NCBI RefSeq assembly: GCF_023715105.1
Contig: NZ_JAMBNO010000001.1
Location: 1-64,000 of the forward strand
Length of the DNA: 64,000 nucleotides
Reading direction: 5' to 3'
From: Hydrogenophaga intermedia
GTDB taxonomy: Bacteria > Pseudomonadota > Gammaproteobacteria > Burkholderiales > Burkholderiaceae_C
The translations under genes and the position numbers were made by a program. Positions 38,869-48,188 of this stretch are shown here, one piece after another; position 1 is the stretch's first letter, and every line of letters begins with the position of its first letter. The notes under the pieces were generated by a model that did no database searches, was not told the origin of the DNA, and saw nothing but the letters and a program-made list of their open reading frames with translations.

Positions 38869-41800
38869 ATGAATGCCCGATCACTGACCCTCGGATCGCT
38901 CAAGGCCGTGCTGGCCTTGTCGGCCTTGTGCGTGCAGGTTTTCACCGACGCGGTGGACGCCACAGCCGCACCGCTGTCCATCCCCTCGGTTCCGCTGGCG
39001 GCCACGCTCAACGCCAAACCCATGACCATGCTGATCGCTGGCCGCGATCACCGCTTGTTCTACGAGGCCTACAACGACGCGAGTGACGTGAACGGCGACG
39101 GCGTGCTGGATCTGCGCTTCAGCCCAAGCATCGAGTATTTCGGCCTGTTCGACACTGACGTGTGCTATCGCTACAACGGCAACGCGAACGCGAACGACAA
39201 CGGCTCCACGAAGAATGCGGAGCAATTCGAGCCCGTTTCCCCGGCCAGCACCGACGGTTTACGCCGCTGCGTTGGCAGCAACCAGGGCACGCTGTGGTCT
39301 GGTAACTGGCTCAATTACGTCACCACCAGCCGCATCGACGCCTTGCGCAAGGTCTTGTATGGGGGTAGTCGCGATGTGGATGTGAACGGCAATACGGTGT
39401 TGCGACGGGCATATATCCCGCAGGACGCTCATAGCTGGGGCAAGGAGTACACCTCCACTGCGGTTGATGGCTATGACATCGCCGATTACACGCCGTTGAG
39501 CGCTCCTGTGAGCGAAACCAGCCCCAATGTGCGGCGCCACTTTTTCGGTAATCTGACTGCCACCAACGGGGTGAACTGCTCCACCTTATCGAATTGCAGC
39601 AGTCGTCCTCCACTGCTGCGCATTCGGGAGAACGTACTCAACCGACGTATCTGGGAATGGGCCTCAAAAGAGCGGCCGGTGCTGGATACCAGCCTGTCGA
39701 GCGGTAGCTTTCAGAGTGGGACGGATTACGACGAGCGTAACTTCGCGGTTCGCGCGCAGGTATGCGTGGTAGGTACCACCGGCAATCCGAGCTTCCTGAA
39801 GGATTGCAAGGCCTATCCGAATGGAAACTACAAGCCCATCGGCTTGCTCCACGAATATGGTGAGAGCGAAGCCATGTTGTTTGGCCTCATTACCGGCAGC
39901 TACGACCGGCACATGACGGGTGGCCGCCTGCGCAAGACGGTGTCCTCGTTTGCAAACGAGATCAACCTCAACACCGGCATTTTCAAGACGGGCAATGACG
40001 CGCCCATCGTCACTACCTTCAACAGTCTTCGCATCCGCGGCTTCAACCAGAGCAGCAGTTCGAACGAATACGCCTTCAGCGATCCCTATTCACGCTCGGC
40101 GGTGAGGCCCACCGAGGGCCAGTTCGTCGACTGGGGCAACCCCATCGGCGAGATGATGTACGAGGGTTTGCGCTACTTTGCCGGCGCCGGTGGGGCAGAA
40201 CCCGCATTCGACAACGCGAGCGAAAGAACCATTGATGGTCAGGTGGGTTTGAGCAGTGCCACCTGGGACGATCCGTTCTCAAGCACCAGTGCTGCCAAGG
40301 CCCCGTACTGCGCGCGCCCCAACTTCCTGATCGTCTCGAACATCAACCCATCGTTCGATTCGGATGCCGTTCCCGGTGCTGCGGGTAGTTTCACCTCGAG
40401 CACCGTAAATCCCTTGCCGGCCACGATTTCTGCCTTGCCTGCCAATCTGACCGGCTTGAACGTGCGCACGGTGGCGAACGCCGTCACCGGCATCGAGGAC
40501 AGGGTCATCGAATCCAGCATCACAGGCCGCTCCTTCTTCATCGGCCAAGTGGGCGGCACGGCGGACGACGCGCCGACGCCCAAGACGCTGAGCAGCGGCC
40601 TGGGCAACGCGCGTGGTCTCGCCCCCGACGAGCCAAGCAAGCAAGGCAGTTTCTATTCGGCAGCGCTGGCCTACTGGGCCAAGACCAATAACATCCGCCC
40701 GGACCTGACCGCCACCACGGGTACGGTAAATGTGAACATTGATAGTTACGTGGTGGCACTCAGTTCGCCGCTGCCCAACCTGGAAATTACGATTGGTGAT
40801 CGCAAGGTTTCGTTGGTGCCTTTTGCCAAGTCCGTTGGCGGCTCCGGCATCAACGCCGGCAAGGGCAACTACCAGCCCACCAATCAGATCGTCGATTTCT
40901 ACCTCGAGGAATACAACCCGGGGCAAACCAACGGCAACGGCTTCCGTGCTGTGTTCCAGATCAACTTCGAAGACGTCGAGCAGGGCGGCGACCATGATAT
41001 GGACGCTATCGCCCGCTACACGATCGAGGTCGTGAACGGGGAGCTCCGTGTTCAGGTGGTGCCGACCTACCAAGCCGGTGGTATTCAGCAGAACATGGGC
41101 TTCGTGGTGTCAGGAGTGGTGCGTCCCGGCACCTCCACCTCGGCGGACGGGGTGTACCTGGTGGCGCGCGATGAGTCCACATCACCGGCCTACTTCCTCA
41201 ACGTGCCCGGTGACCAGTGGGCGGGTTGGTGCGATCCACCGTCACCGGCGACACCTGCCAGTCGGGCAGGTTGCGGCAGCCTGCCCACCATCAACCAGGC
41301 TGCCAACACCTACCCCATCTACCGGTTCAGCCCGAACACGTCCGGCGCTGGCGCCGCCTCGCTGCTGAAGGATCCGCTGTGGTACGTCGCCAAGTACGGC
41401 GGCTACGTCAAGCAGGACGACACCACCAGTACGGGTGTCGGCCCCACCACCCAGGCCGAGTGGGACGCCTCGCCCGCCACGGCGACCAAGACCGGCGATG
41501 GCGTACCCGACAACTACTTCCTCGTGCAGAACCCGCTGAACCTGCGCGCTTCGTTGCGCCGCGCGCTGGAGAGCATCACCAACAACAGCGCCAGCGGCGG
41601 CAACATCATTGCCAACAGCACCCGCCTGGACTCCGACACCTACGTGTTCCAGGCCACCTTCAACAACAACCGCTGGGGCGGCAACTTGCTGGCGTACCGG
41701 GCCAACAGCAGCGGTGTGAGCGCGGTACCCGACTGGAACGCGGCGGACCGGTTGCCCAAGGACAGCAATGCTCTGCGCAAGATCTTCTACTGGTCTGACA

Positions 41801-43509
41801 ACAACGGGGCCAACAAGGGGGACGAGTTCTTGTGGAACAACTTGTCCAATGCCGAAAAGGCACTGTTCGGGCCCAACGACGCGGTTCGTCAGTCGGTGGT
41901 GAACTACATCCGCGGCTCGGGGGCCAACGAGTTCACCCGCGGCGGCAATCTGCGCGATCGCAGTGCGACCACGGTGCTGGGGGACATTGCCCATTCGTCA
42001 CCCGCCTTCAGCAAGGACAGCGAGGTGGTGTTCGTGGGCTCCAACGGCGGCATGTTGCACGCCTTCGCCACCAAGCCCTTGGTGGCCGGCGGCAACAGCA
42101 TCCCGCCGGGCACCGAGCTGTTCGCCTACATCCCCAGTGCGGTGCTGCCCCGCCTGAAAAACCTGGCCGCAGTCGGCTATGACGTGGCGCACGAATATTT
42201 CGTGGACGGCGACGTGGCCGTCTCCGCGAAGATCAGCAACCGCAATTACTTGGTGGCCACCCTGGGTCGTGGCGGCAAGGGATTGTTCGGTCTGGATGTG
42301 ACCGATCCGTATAACTTCAGCTCCAATGATGTGAAGTGGGAGTATTTCGAGAACAACTCCAGCGCCAATTCAGCCCTGGTGCCCGATCCGGACCTTGGTT
42401 TCATGCTGGGACGCCCAATCATCGGTACTGCCGAAGACGGAACACCGATCGCAATTGTGGGTAATGGTTACAACAGCACCAACGAATCGGCCGCGCTGTA
42501 CGTGTTCAACCTGACCACCGGTCAGCGCATCCGCAAGCTGGTGGTGCCCACGGTTACGGTCGGCAGCAACGGCCTGGCCACGCCGGGCGTGTTCGACGCC
42601 AACAACAACGGCCGCATCGATACGGTGTACGGCGGTGATCTGTTTGGTCAGGTCTGGCGTTTTGATCTGAGCAGCACCAATGCGGCCAGCTGGTCGGTGT
42701 CCAACGGTGGTCTTCCTATCTTCACCGCACGCAGCCCCAGCGGCGCGCGCCAACCTATCACCGCACCGCTGTCGGTGGCGATCAACAGCGTGAGCGTTGA
42801 TCCCAACTTCAACAAGCGCTTCGTGTTCTTCGGCACCGGCAGCTACTTCCAGTCGGGCGACCCGGCGAGCACCCAGGTGCAGACTTTCTACAGCATCGTG
42901 GACGACTCGGCCACACCGCACGACCAATCCTCCGTGGTGGCCACCCGTGCACCGCTCGCGCAGCGTGTCATGACGGCCACCGAGGTGTTCAGCGCCTTGC
43001 GCGACCCCAGCAAGCCCCAGTCAACCACCAATCCCTTGATCTCGCGCACCGTGCGCCGGCTCGACGCGGCATCGGCGGGTGACATGAACGGCAAGCTGGG
43101 TTGCTACGTCGACCTGCCGCAGACCGGTGAGCGCGTGGTCACCCGGGCGAACCTGTTCCGTCTGGCCGAACCCACATTGCTGTTCAGCTCCATCCTGCCC
43201 GAGACGCAGGACCAGTGTGTGCCCGGTGGCACCGGTTTGCTCAACGCCATCAACCCGTTCACCTGCGGCCGTCTGGCAAAGCCCTTCTTCGACCTCAACG
43301 ACAGCGGCAGTTTCACCGACGACACGCTGTCGGGTGGGGCGTACGCCAGCTCCGTGCAGCTCAATGTGGGCATGCCGGGTGAGGCCGTGATCATCGGCAA
43401 CCGTCTGGTGGTGGGCGGCTCTGCCGGCCGGGTGGCCGATATCCGCGTCAACACCGGCATCACACCGCTGCGTGGTCGCCTCTCGTGGCGTGAAATTGTC
43501 AGAGATTGA
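38869..43509 (+). CDS. pilY1: Type IV pilus tip-associated protein PilY1
   Basis: 1546 residues from ATG 38869, with GGGAG upstream and a signal-like N-terminus (LKAVLALSALCVQVF). The C-terminal third is the PilY1 beta-propeller: GDIAHSSPAF, VFVGSNGGMLHAFAT, YFVDGDVAVS and GLFGLDVTDP, then the calcium-loop FDANNNGRIDTVYGGDLFGQ (about 1243-1262). The N-terminal two thirds is variable. It has an early metal-site-like NDASDVNGDGVLDLRF (about 68-83), and no clear von Willebrand A domain was recognised. PilY1 sits at the pilus tip, promotes extension and senses surfaces. Codon use in roughly 39100-40900 is less GC-biased than in the rest of the gene. Confidence 0.93.
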   Translation: MNARSLTLGSLKAVLALSALCVQVFTDAVDATAAPLSIPSVPLAATLNAKPMTMLIAGRDHRLFYEAYNDASDVNGDGVLDLRFSPSIEYFGLFDTDVCYRYNGNANANDNGSTKNAEQFEPVSPASTDGLRRCVGSNQGTLWSGNWLNYVTTSRIDALRKVLYGGSRDVDVNGNTVLRRAYIPQDAHSWGKEYTSTAVDGYDIADYTPLSAPVSETSPNVRRHFFGNLTATNGVNCSTLSNCSSRPPLLRIRENVLNRRIWEWASKERPVLDTSLSSGSFQSGTDYDERNFAVRAQVCVVGTTGNPSFLKDCKAYPNGNYKPIGLLHEYGESEAMLFGLITGSYDRHMTGGRLRKTVSSFANEINLNTGIFKTGNDAPIVTTFNSLRIRGFNQSSSSNEYAFSDPYSRSAVRPTEGQFVDWGNPIGEMMYEGLRYFAGAGGAEPAFDNASERTIDGQVGLSSATWDDPFSSTSAAKAPYCARPNFLIVSNINPSFDSDAVPGAAGSFTSSTVNPLPATISALPANLTGLNVRTVANAVTGIEDRVIESSITGRSFFIGQVGGTADDAPTPKTLSSGLGNARGLAPDEPSKQGSFYSAALAYWAKTNNIRPDLTATTGTVNVNIDSYVVALSSPLPNLEITIGDRKVSLVPFAKSVGGSGINAGKGNYQPTNQIVDFYLEEYNPGQTNGNGFRAVFQINFEDVEQGGDHDMDAIARYTIEVVNGELRVQVVPTYQAGGIQQNMGFVVSGVVRPGTSTSADGVYLVARDESTSPAYFLNVPGDQWAGWCDPPSPATPASRAGCGSLPTINQAANTYPIYRFSPNTSGAGAASLLKDPLWYVAKYGGYVKQDDTTSTGVGPTTQAEWDASPATATKTGDGVPDNYFLVQNPLNLRASLRRALESITNNSASGGNIIANSTRLDSDTYVFQATFNNNRWGGNLLAYRANSSGVSAVPDWNAADRLPKDSNALRKIFYWSDNNGANKGDEFLWNNLSNAEKALFGPNDAVRQSVVNYIRGSGANEFTRGGNLRDRSATTVLGDIAHSSPAFSKDSEVVFVGSNGGMLHAFATKPLVAGGNSIPPGTELFAYIPSAVLPRLKNLAAVGYDVAHEYFVDGDVAVSAKISNRNYLVATLGRGGKGLFGLDVTDPYNFSSNDVKWEYFENNSSANSALVPDPDLGFMLGRPIIGTAEDGTPIAIVGNGYNSTNESAALYVFNLTTGQRIRKLVVPTVTVGSNGLATPGVFDANNNGRIDTVYGGDLFGQVWRFDLSSTNAASWSVSNGGLPIFTARSPSGARQPITAPLSVAINSVSVDPNFNKRFVFFGTGSYFQSGDPASTQVQTFYSIVDDSATPHDQSSVVATRAPLAQRVMTATEVFSALRDPSKPQSTTNPLISRTVRRLDAASAGDMNGKLGCYVDLPQTGERVVTRANLFRLAEPTLLFSSILPETQDQCVPGGTGLLNAINPFTCGRLAKPFFDLNDSGSFTDDTLSGGAYASSVQLNVGMPGEAVIIGNRLVVGGSAGRVADIRVNTGITPLRGRLSWREIVRD

Positions 43510-43517
43510 AGCCCAAC

Positions 43518-43982
43518 ATGAACCCCATGCACTCACCAATGCCGCCACGCGGCAAACCGGCCAGCCGCGGCTTCACGCTGATCGAACTGATGATCGTGGT
43601 GGCCATCGTCGCGATTCTTGCGGCAGTGGCTTATCCGAGCTACCTCACGCACGTGCAGAAGACGCGACGGGCCACGGCCACCGGCTGCCTGACCGAACTC
43701 GCGCAATGGATGGAGCGCAACTACACCACGTGCCTGCGTTACGACAAGACGGGTGCGGGTTGCGCCACCGATCTCGACAGCGCAGGGCTGCCAGCCTTGA
43801 GCTGCCGTGCCGATCTGGGCGCGGCTTACGCGTTCTCGTTCACGGCGAACCCGACCACGAGTGCGTACACCTTGCAGGCGGTGCCTGGCGGGGCACAAGC
43901 CAGCGATACGCGCTGCGGCACCCTCACGCTCACGCAGACGGGCGCCCGCGGCGCCGCGTCGAGTTCCGGTTGCTGGAACTGA
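43518..43982 (+). CDS. pilE: Type IV pilin PilE-like (minor pilin)
   Basis: 154 residues from ATG 43518. The prepilin cleavage site is SRG-FTLIELMIVVAIVAILAAVAYPSY, a canonical type IV pilin N-terminus. The first D-region Cys pair lies near CLTELAQWMERNYTTC, with further Cys at CRADLG, TRCGTL and the end SGCWN. PilE-like minor pilins close this operon in many beta- and gammaproteobacteria. It begins eight bases after pilY1 and is the last gene of the operon. Confidence 0.92.
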   Translation: MNPMHSPMPPRGKPASRGFTLIELMIVVAIVAILAAVAYPSYLTHVQKTRRATATGCLTELAQWMERNYTTCLRYDKTGAGCATDLDSAGLPALSCRADLGAAYAFSFTANPTTSAYTLQAVPGGAQASDTRCGTLTLTQTGARGAASSSGCWN

Positions 43983-43997
43983 GCCTCAGACGCTGCC

Positions 43998-44603
43998 TCA
44001 GGGCTGTTTGCCGTGCGTGGGTGGCGCCGGGCGCGGGCCACGCTGGTTGAGCCGGCGTCGGCGCTGCCAGCGCACTCGCAGGGACCACACCAGGCTCACC
44101 GCGGCGTAGGACAAAAACCCCGCCGCGGTGGCTACGATGCCCAGCCCCACCACGAGGGGCTTGCCCACCTCGCCGAACTTTTGCCACCAGCGCTTCAGCG
44201 CCTTGTCGGCGGGCTCCTGCTCACCGCTGCCCCCCGATTGCACTTTTGCCAGCGCAGCCGCCGCCTCCTCGGGGCTTGAGGTCCGTTGACCGAGCACCAC
44301 TTGCCCGAGCCGGTAGGCGCCGTAATACACCGGCCCGAAGGTCACCGGGTTGGTGACCAGCGTGCTGGCGACGGCCACCGGCAGGTTAGCGCGGGCGAGC
44401 ACGGCCAACGTGGCCGCAAAGGGAATCTGCGCCACCGGAATCAGCAAGCCGAAGAAGATGCCGATGGCCAGGCCGAGTGCGATGCCGCGCCGGCTGAAAT
44501 GCCACAGCCGCGGTTGGTGGAGCAGTGGCCCCAGCCAGCGCAGCCAGCGGTTGTTGCGTATCGTCTCCGGCGTGGGCAGCCACGCCTTGAGGCGGTTCTT
44601 CAT
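43998..44603 (-). CDS. DUF2062 domain membrane protein
   Basis: 201 residues. The DUF2062 motif block is RRGIALGLAIGIFFGLLIPVAQIPFAA, followed by NLPVAVASTLVTNPVTFGPVYYGAYRLG. Hydrophobic segments suggest three membrane helices, with the last near LGIVATAAGFLSYAAVSLVW. The C-terminus is very basic (RWQRRRRLNQRG). Function is unknown; the domain occurs alone or fused to glycosyltransferases. It is convergent with pilE, 15 bases apart, and divergent from rsuA. Confidence 0.88.
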   Translation of the reverse strand: MKNRLKAWLPTPETIRNNRWLRWLGPLLHQPRLWHFSRRGIALGLAIGIFFGLLIPVAQIPFAATLAVLARANLPVAVASTLVTNPVTFGPVYYGAYRLGQVVLGQRTSSPEEAAAALAKVQSGGSGEQEPADKALKRWWQKFGEVGKPLVVGLGIVATAAGFLSYAAVSLVWSLRVRWQRRRRLNQRGPRPAPPTHGKQP

Positions 44604-44695
44604 GATGGGGACAGGGCAGAGCGGAATGGGGAGTTGGACTGCGCGGATTGTGGCGCAGCCGCCAGTGACGTTCAGGGCCCGGCGAGAATGGGCGG

Positions 44696-45436
44696 ATGAA
44701 ACGACTTGAGGATCTGCTCTTCACCCAAGGGTTCGGCACCCGCCGCGTGTGCCGTGGCCTGGTGCAGCAGGGGCGGGTGGCGGTGGGCTCCCCCGCGCAG
44801 CCCTGCCTCGACCCGGACGCGCTGTTCGCGCCGCTGGGGTTTCGTTTCGAGGTTGAGGGCGTGCCCTGGGAGTGGCACGAGCGCGCCTACCTGATGTTGA
44901 ACAAACCGCCTGGCTTCGAATGCTCGCAGCGGCCGTCCGCCCACCCGAGCATCTACACCTTGTTGCCCGCCCCGTTGCGTCAGCGTGGCGGCGGCGCGGC
45001 GGCCGGTGTGCAGGCCGTGGGGCGGCTCGATCAGGACACGACCGGCCTGCTGCTGCTATCGGACGACGGTGCGTTCATCCACCGGCTCACCTCCCCCCGT
45101 CATCACGTGCCCAAGGTGTACGAGGTCGGCTTGCGCCACCCCATGGCTTTGGAAGCATGTCAGCGGCTGCTTGAGGGCGTGGTGCTGGACGACGATCCAC
45201 GTCCGGTGCGCGCGCGCTCGGCCGATCTGGTGAGCGAGCGCCACCTGCGCCTGGTGCTGGCCGAAGGCAAGTACCACCAGGTCAAGCGCATGGTGGCGGC
45301 GGTGGGTAACCGGGTGGAGACGCTGCACCGATCGGCCATTGGCGATCTGCGCTTGCCTGACGACCTGGCGCCGGGCGCCTGGCGTTGGCTCACGCGGGAA
45401 GAAGTGGAAGGCTTGCGCGCGGCGCGCACCGCCTGA
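44696..45436 (+). CDS. rsuA: 16S rRNA pseudouridine-516 synthase (RsuA family)
   Basis: 246 residues. An N-terminal S4-like domain (RLEDLLFTQGFGTRRVCR) is followed by the synthase domain, with LNKPPGFECSQ and the catalytic loop GRLDQDTTGLLLLSDDG (Asp112). GKYHQVKRMVAAVGN completes the signature. The set fits RsuA better than RluE/RluF because of the KPPGFECS motif and size. It modifies U516 in helix 18 of 16S rRNA. It is a single gene between two minus-strand genes. Confidence 0.9.
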   Translation: MKRLEDLLFTQGFGTRRVCRGLVQQGRVAVGSPAQPCLDPDALFAPLGFRFEVEGVPWEWHERAYLMLNKPPGFECSQRPSAHPSIYTLLPAPLRQRGGGAAAGVQAVGRLDQDTTGLLLLSDDGAFIHRLTSPRHHVPKVYEVGLRHPMALEACQRLLEGVVLDDDPRPVRARSADLVSERHLRLVLAEGKYHQVKRMVAAVGNRVETLHRSAIGDLRLPDDLAPGAWRWLTREEVEGLRAARTA

Positions 45437-45477
45437 AGCCCGGTGCGCCAGACACGCCGACTGCGGCCCTCAGGCGC

Positions 45478-46218
45478 TCAAAGCAGGTCGCCCTTGCGGC
45501 TGTCCAGCGGCATCAGGAAGGAGTTGTTGTCCTGCCACTGCGAATGGAAGTCGCTGCTGCGGGCGTCCGCGGGCACGCTGTTGGGCCAGTTCGACGACAA
45601 GGGGTTGAAGTCGCTGTTGGGGCGGCTGCTGCGCTGGCGGTTGATGGCGCTGCGCAGGTTGGTCTGGGCCGCGATGATGGCGCGCTCTTCCATCTCGCGT
45701 TCGCGCATGGCGCGGTTGAACTCGGATTCGCCCAGGAACTCCGCGCGGATCTCGGCCACGGTGGGCAGGCTGTTCGAGCGCACGACCCAGTAGGGCAGCC
45801 CGATCTGGCTGAGCAGCGAGTGTTTGAGCGCGCGCGTGCTGCGCGGAATGCCGGCCGGGCCGGGCACGTCCAGGCAGCCCACCACACGGCCGTCCGACTT
45901 GCAGACGGTGAAGGTGCAGTACACCCCGCCCAGCAGCTTGTACCAGTCGACGCCTTCTTCGCGCTGGCGCGGCAGCGTGAAGCGCGTCACCGGCAGCTTG
46001 ATCATGACGTGGTGGTCGTAGAAGGCGCGGGCCAGCCAGTGCCAGACGCGGGCTTCCTCGCTGTTGGCCAGGGGGCGGGCGGCCAGGGGCCAGTGCTTGG
46101 GCAGGCGGCGACGCTGACGGGCCTGGCGTTCTGCCCAGGTGCGATGCAGCAGTGCACCCAGCGCCAGCAGGGCGGGCGCGAGTGCTGCAAGCAGCCAGGG
46201 TTGGTTCCAGTCGGTCAT
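45478..46218 (-). CDS. Membrane-anchored protein with a DUF2726-like domain
   Basis: 246 residues from ATG 46218. One N-terminal membrane helix (PWLLAALAPALLALGALL) is followed by a basic segment and then EEARVWHWLARAFYDHHVMIKLPVTRF. The pattern of an early Glu, beta strands and VVGCLDVPGPA resembles DUF2726, a nuclease-like fold often at the C-terminus of membrane-anchored proteins. The usual D-x-ExK-like residues are poorly preserved. A Ser/Asn/Arg-rich tail of about 45 residues ends the protein. I do not recognise a specific function. Confidence 0.65.
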   Translation of the reverse strand: MTDWNQPWLLAALAPALLALGALLHRTWAERQARQRRRLPKHWPLAARPLANSEEARVWHWLARAFYDHHVMIKLPVTRFTLPRQREEGVDWYKLLGGVYCTFTVCKSDGRVVGCLDVPGPAGIPRSTRALKHSLLSQIGLPYWVVRSNSLPTVAEIRAEFLGESEFNRAMREREMEERAIIAAQTNLRSAINRQRSSRPNSDFNPLSSNWPNSVPADARSSDFHSQWQDNNSFLMPLDSRKGDLL

Positions 46219-46326
46219 GGGTGTCGGCGGTTGGCCTAGTTGTATCAAAGTGTATAGATGCCGCCACGGAACGGGAGGGGTGTCAAGGGAAAAGCCGGCA
46301 CTCGCGTGATTTCCTTGGGATTTGTT

Positions 46327-46376
46327 GCCCCCGGCTGTGGCGACCAGGCAGCGCAGGCGCCAACCGTCTCCGGGGC
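46327..46376. other. Structured intergenic element of unknown role
   Basis: In the 211-base gap 46219-46429 a two-part hairpin can be drawn. The outer stem is CCCCGG/CCGGGG (46329-46334 with 46370-46375) and the inner stem is TGGCG/CGCCA. The flanks are comparatively AT-richer. The gap has no convincing gene; a short minus-strand frame lacks homology. It might be a leader of the downstream minus-strand gene or a small RNA. Confidence 0.3.
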
Positions 46377-46429
46377 ATTGTCCGTGGCGATGCGCGCCCT
46401 TCTATCCCCCAACTGCAGTAATTCACCCG

Positions 46430-47254
46430 TCAAATTGCGTGCTTTGTCACGAACTGCTGCAGCAGTTCGGTCAGTGCGTGCGGCTGGTCACGGTGCGGGC
46501 TGTGGCCGCAGTCGGGCAGGTCGTGCCGTTCGGCGTGTGGTGCTGCGCGCTGTATGGCGTCCAGCTGCGCCAGCGTGCCGTACTCGTCGTCCTTGCCCTG
46601 CACCAGTAGCAGAGGGCAGCGGATGGCGGCACATTCGCGCTCGATGTTGTAGCGACGAAATGCCTCGCTGAGCCAGACGTCGTTCCATTGCCAGAAAGCG
46701 TTGTCGACATCGCGGTGGTGGCGGGCGAGGCGTTGTCGCAGGCTGGCCGGGTTGTCCGGGTCCTGCAGGTAGGCGTCGCGTGCGCGCGCGATGGCCTCGA
46801 CCGAGACGTCCTCGACGAAGACGTGGGGTGCGAGCACCGCGCATGCCTGCACCGGGTGCTCGCTGGCGTGCAGCAGCGCAATCGTCGCGCCGTCGGAATG
46901 GCCCACGAGCAACGGGCGCTGGATGCCGAGTTCGCGCAGCAGCGCGGGGAGCACATCCAGCGCCTCGCGATGCATGTAGTCGGGTTCGTGGCGACCGATG
47001 TGCCAGAAGCCCTGCATGCGCGGCTCGCCGCGCACGTCGGCGACCGGGTCGGACTGGCCGTAGCCGCGGCGCGAGTACAGCCAGCCCGTGCGCCCCGTGG
47101 CCTTGCACAGCGCCTCGGGCCACGACTGGCCGCGCTGTGTCCACAACGAGACGCTGCCCAACCCCTCGTGCAGGAAGACCAGCGGCGCCAGGGATTCGTC
47201 ACCGGGGATGTGCGCGACCTCCAGCCGCACCCCGTGCACATTGATCAGGTTCAT
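46430..47254 (-). CDS. Alpha/beta-fold hydrolase
   Basis: 274 residues. The oxyanion stretch VFLHEGLGSVSLW is followed by the nucleophile elbow LLVGHSDGATIAL (Ser120). The acid is probably in VQGKDDEYGT, and the His in PDCGHSPHRDQPHAL. The arrangement is that of small esterases and C-C hydrolases. The HEGLGS motif and GWLYSRRGYGQS are common in a proteobacterial subgroup with unassigned substrate. No operon partner points to a pathway. Confidence 0.85.
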   Translation of the reverse strand: MNLINVHGVRLEVAHIPGDESLAPLVFLHEGLGSVSLWTQRGQSWPEALCKATGRTGWLYSRRGYGQSDPVADVRGEPRMQGFWHIGRHEPDYMHREALDVLPALLRELGIQRPLLVGHSDGATIALLHASEHPVQACAVLAPHVFVEDVSVEAIARARDAYLQDPDNPASLRQRLARHHRDVDNAFWQWNDVWLSEAFRRYNIERECAAIRCPLLLVQGKDDEYGTLAQLDAIQRAAPHAERHDLPDCGHSPHRDQPHALTELLQQFVTKHAI

Positions 47255-47306
47255 GAGCGCATCCTAGCGGGCGCGGGGGCACCGCCGTGCGGGTATTCTT
47301 CGAACC

Positions 47307-48188
47307 ATGGGATCCATGTTCGACGCCTTCTGGCGTGCCGTCGCGTATTGCCTGCACCCCATGGTGATCGCACTGTCGCTGCTGCCGTTGCTGCTGATGG
47401 TGGTGCTCTCCTTCGGCCTGGGCTATTTCTTCTGGGACGGCGCGGTGGCCGCCGTTGCCGCCTGGTTCGAGGCTTTCGACCTCGTGCAGGCCCTGCTGGG
47501 CTGGCTGGAGCGCATCGGCCTGGGTGGCCTGCGCGCGGTGTTTGCGCCCCTCATCGTGCTGGTGCTCGCCACGCCCGTCATCGTTCTTGTGTGCCTGCTG
47601 CTGGTGGCCGTGTGCATGACGCCTTTCATGGTCGATCTCGTGGGCCGGCGGCGCTTCCCGCAACTGCAGAAGCTGCATGGGGGCTCCTGGCTGGTGGGCA
47701 TCGTGTGGTCGCTCGGCTCCACGCTGCTGGCGGTGATTGCTCTGGTGCTGTCGATGCCGATGTGGCTGATCCCGCCTCTTGTGCTCATTCTTCCGCCCCT
47801 CATCTGGGGCTGGCTCACCTACCGCGTGTTCGCCTTCGATGCGCTCGCCAACCATGCCAGCGCGGACGAACGCCGCCAGCTCATGCGCGAGCACCGCAGC
47901 ACCTTGCTGGCCATGGGTGTGCTTTGTGGCTACCTCGGCGCGGCGCCCAGCCTGCTGTGGGCGTCGGGAGCCATGTTCATTGCCCTCGCGCCGCTGCTGG
48001 TGCCGGTGGCCATCTGGATCTACACGCTGGTGTTTGCCTTCGCCTCGCTCTGGTTTGCCCACTACCTGCTGCATGCGCTGCAGCGCCTTCGGGCTTCGGT
48101 GATGGTTGAGGTGGTGGACCCGGCCGCCCCCGCGGCAACGCCCGCCGTGACCCCCCTGCCTTTGCCCGCAGGCCCGAGCAACCCATGA
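47307..48188 (+). CDS. EI24 / CysZ-like integral membrane protein
   Basis: 293 residues with six to seven hydrophobic segments. The EI24/CysZ family blocks are FWRAVAYCLHPMVIALSLLP at the N-terminus, PFMVDLVGRRRFPQL in the middle, and WGWLTYRVFAFDALANHA toward the end. The family includes the sulphate permease CysZ, but sequence alone does not establish sulphate transport here. A Pro/Ala tail ends the protein. It overlaps the next gene by four bases (ATGA), so the pair is co-translated. Confidence 0.85.
   Translation: MGSMFDAFWRAVAYCLHPMVIALSLLPLLLMVVLSFGLGYFFWDGAVAAVAAWFEAFDLVQALLGWLERIGLGGLRAVFAPLIVLVLATPVIVLVCLLLVAVCMTPFMVDLVGRRRFPQLQKLHGGSWLVGIVWSLGSTLLAVIALVLSMPMWLIPPLVLILPPLIWGWLTYRVFAFDALANHASADERRQLMREHRSTLLAMGVLCGYLGAAPSLLWASGAMFIALAPLLVPVAIWIYTLVFAFASLWFAHYLLHALQRLRASVMVEVVDPAAPAATPAVTPLPLPAGPSNP

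Noticed and set aside
46245-46433. A 62-codon minus-strand frame in the gap before the hydrolase gene.
   Set aside because: No homology, poor start context and overlap with a structured GC-rich stem; coding is unlikely.
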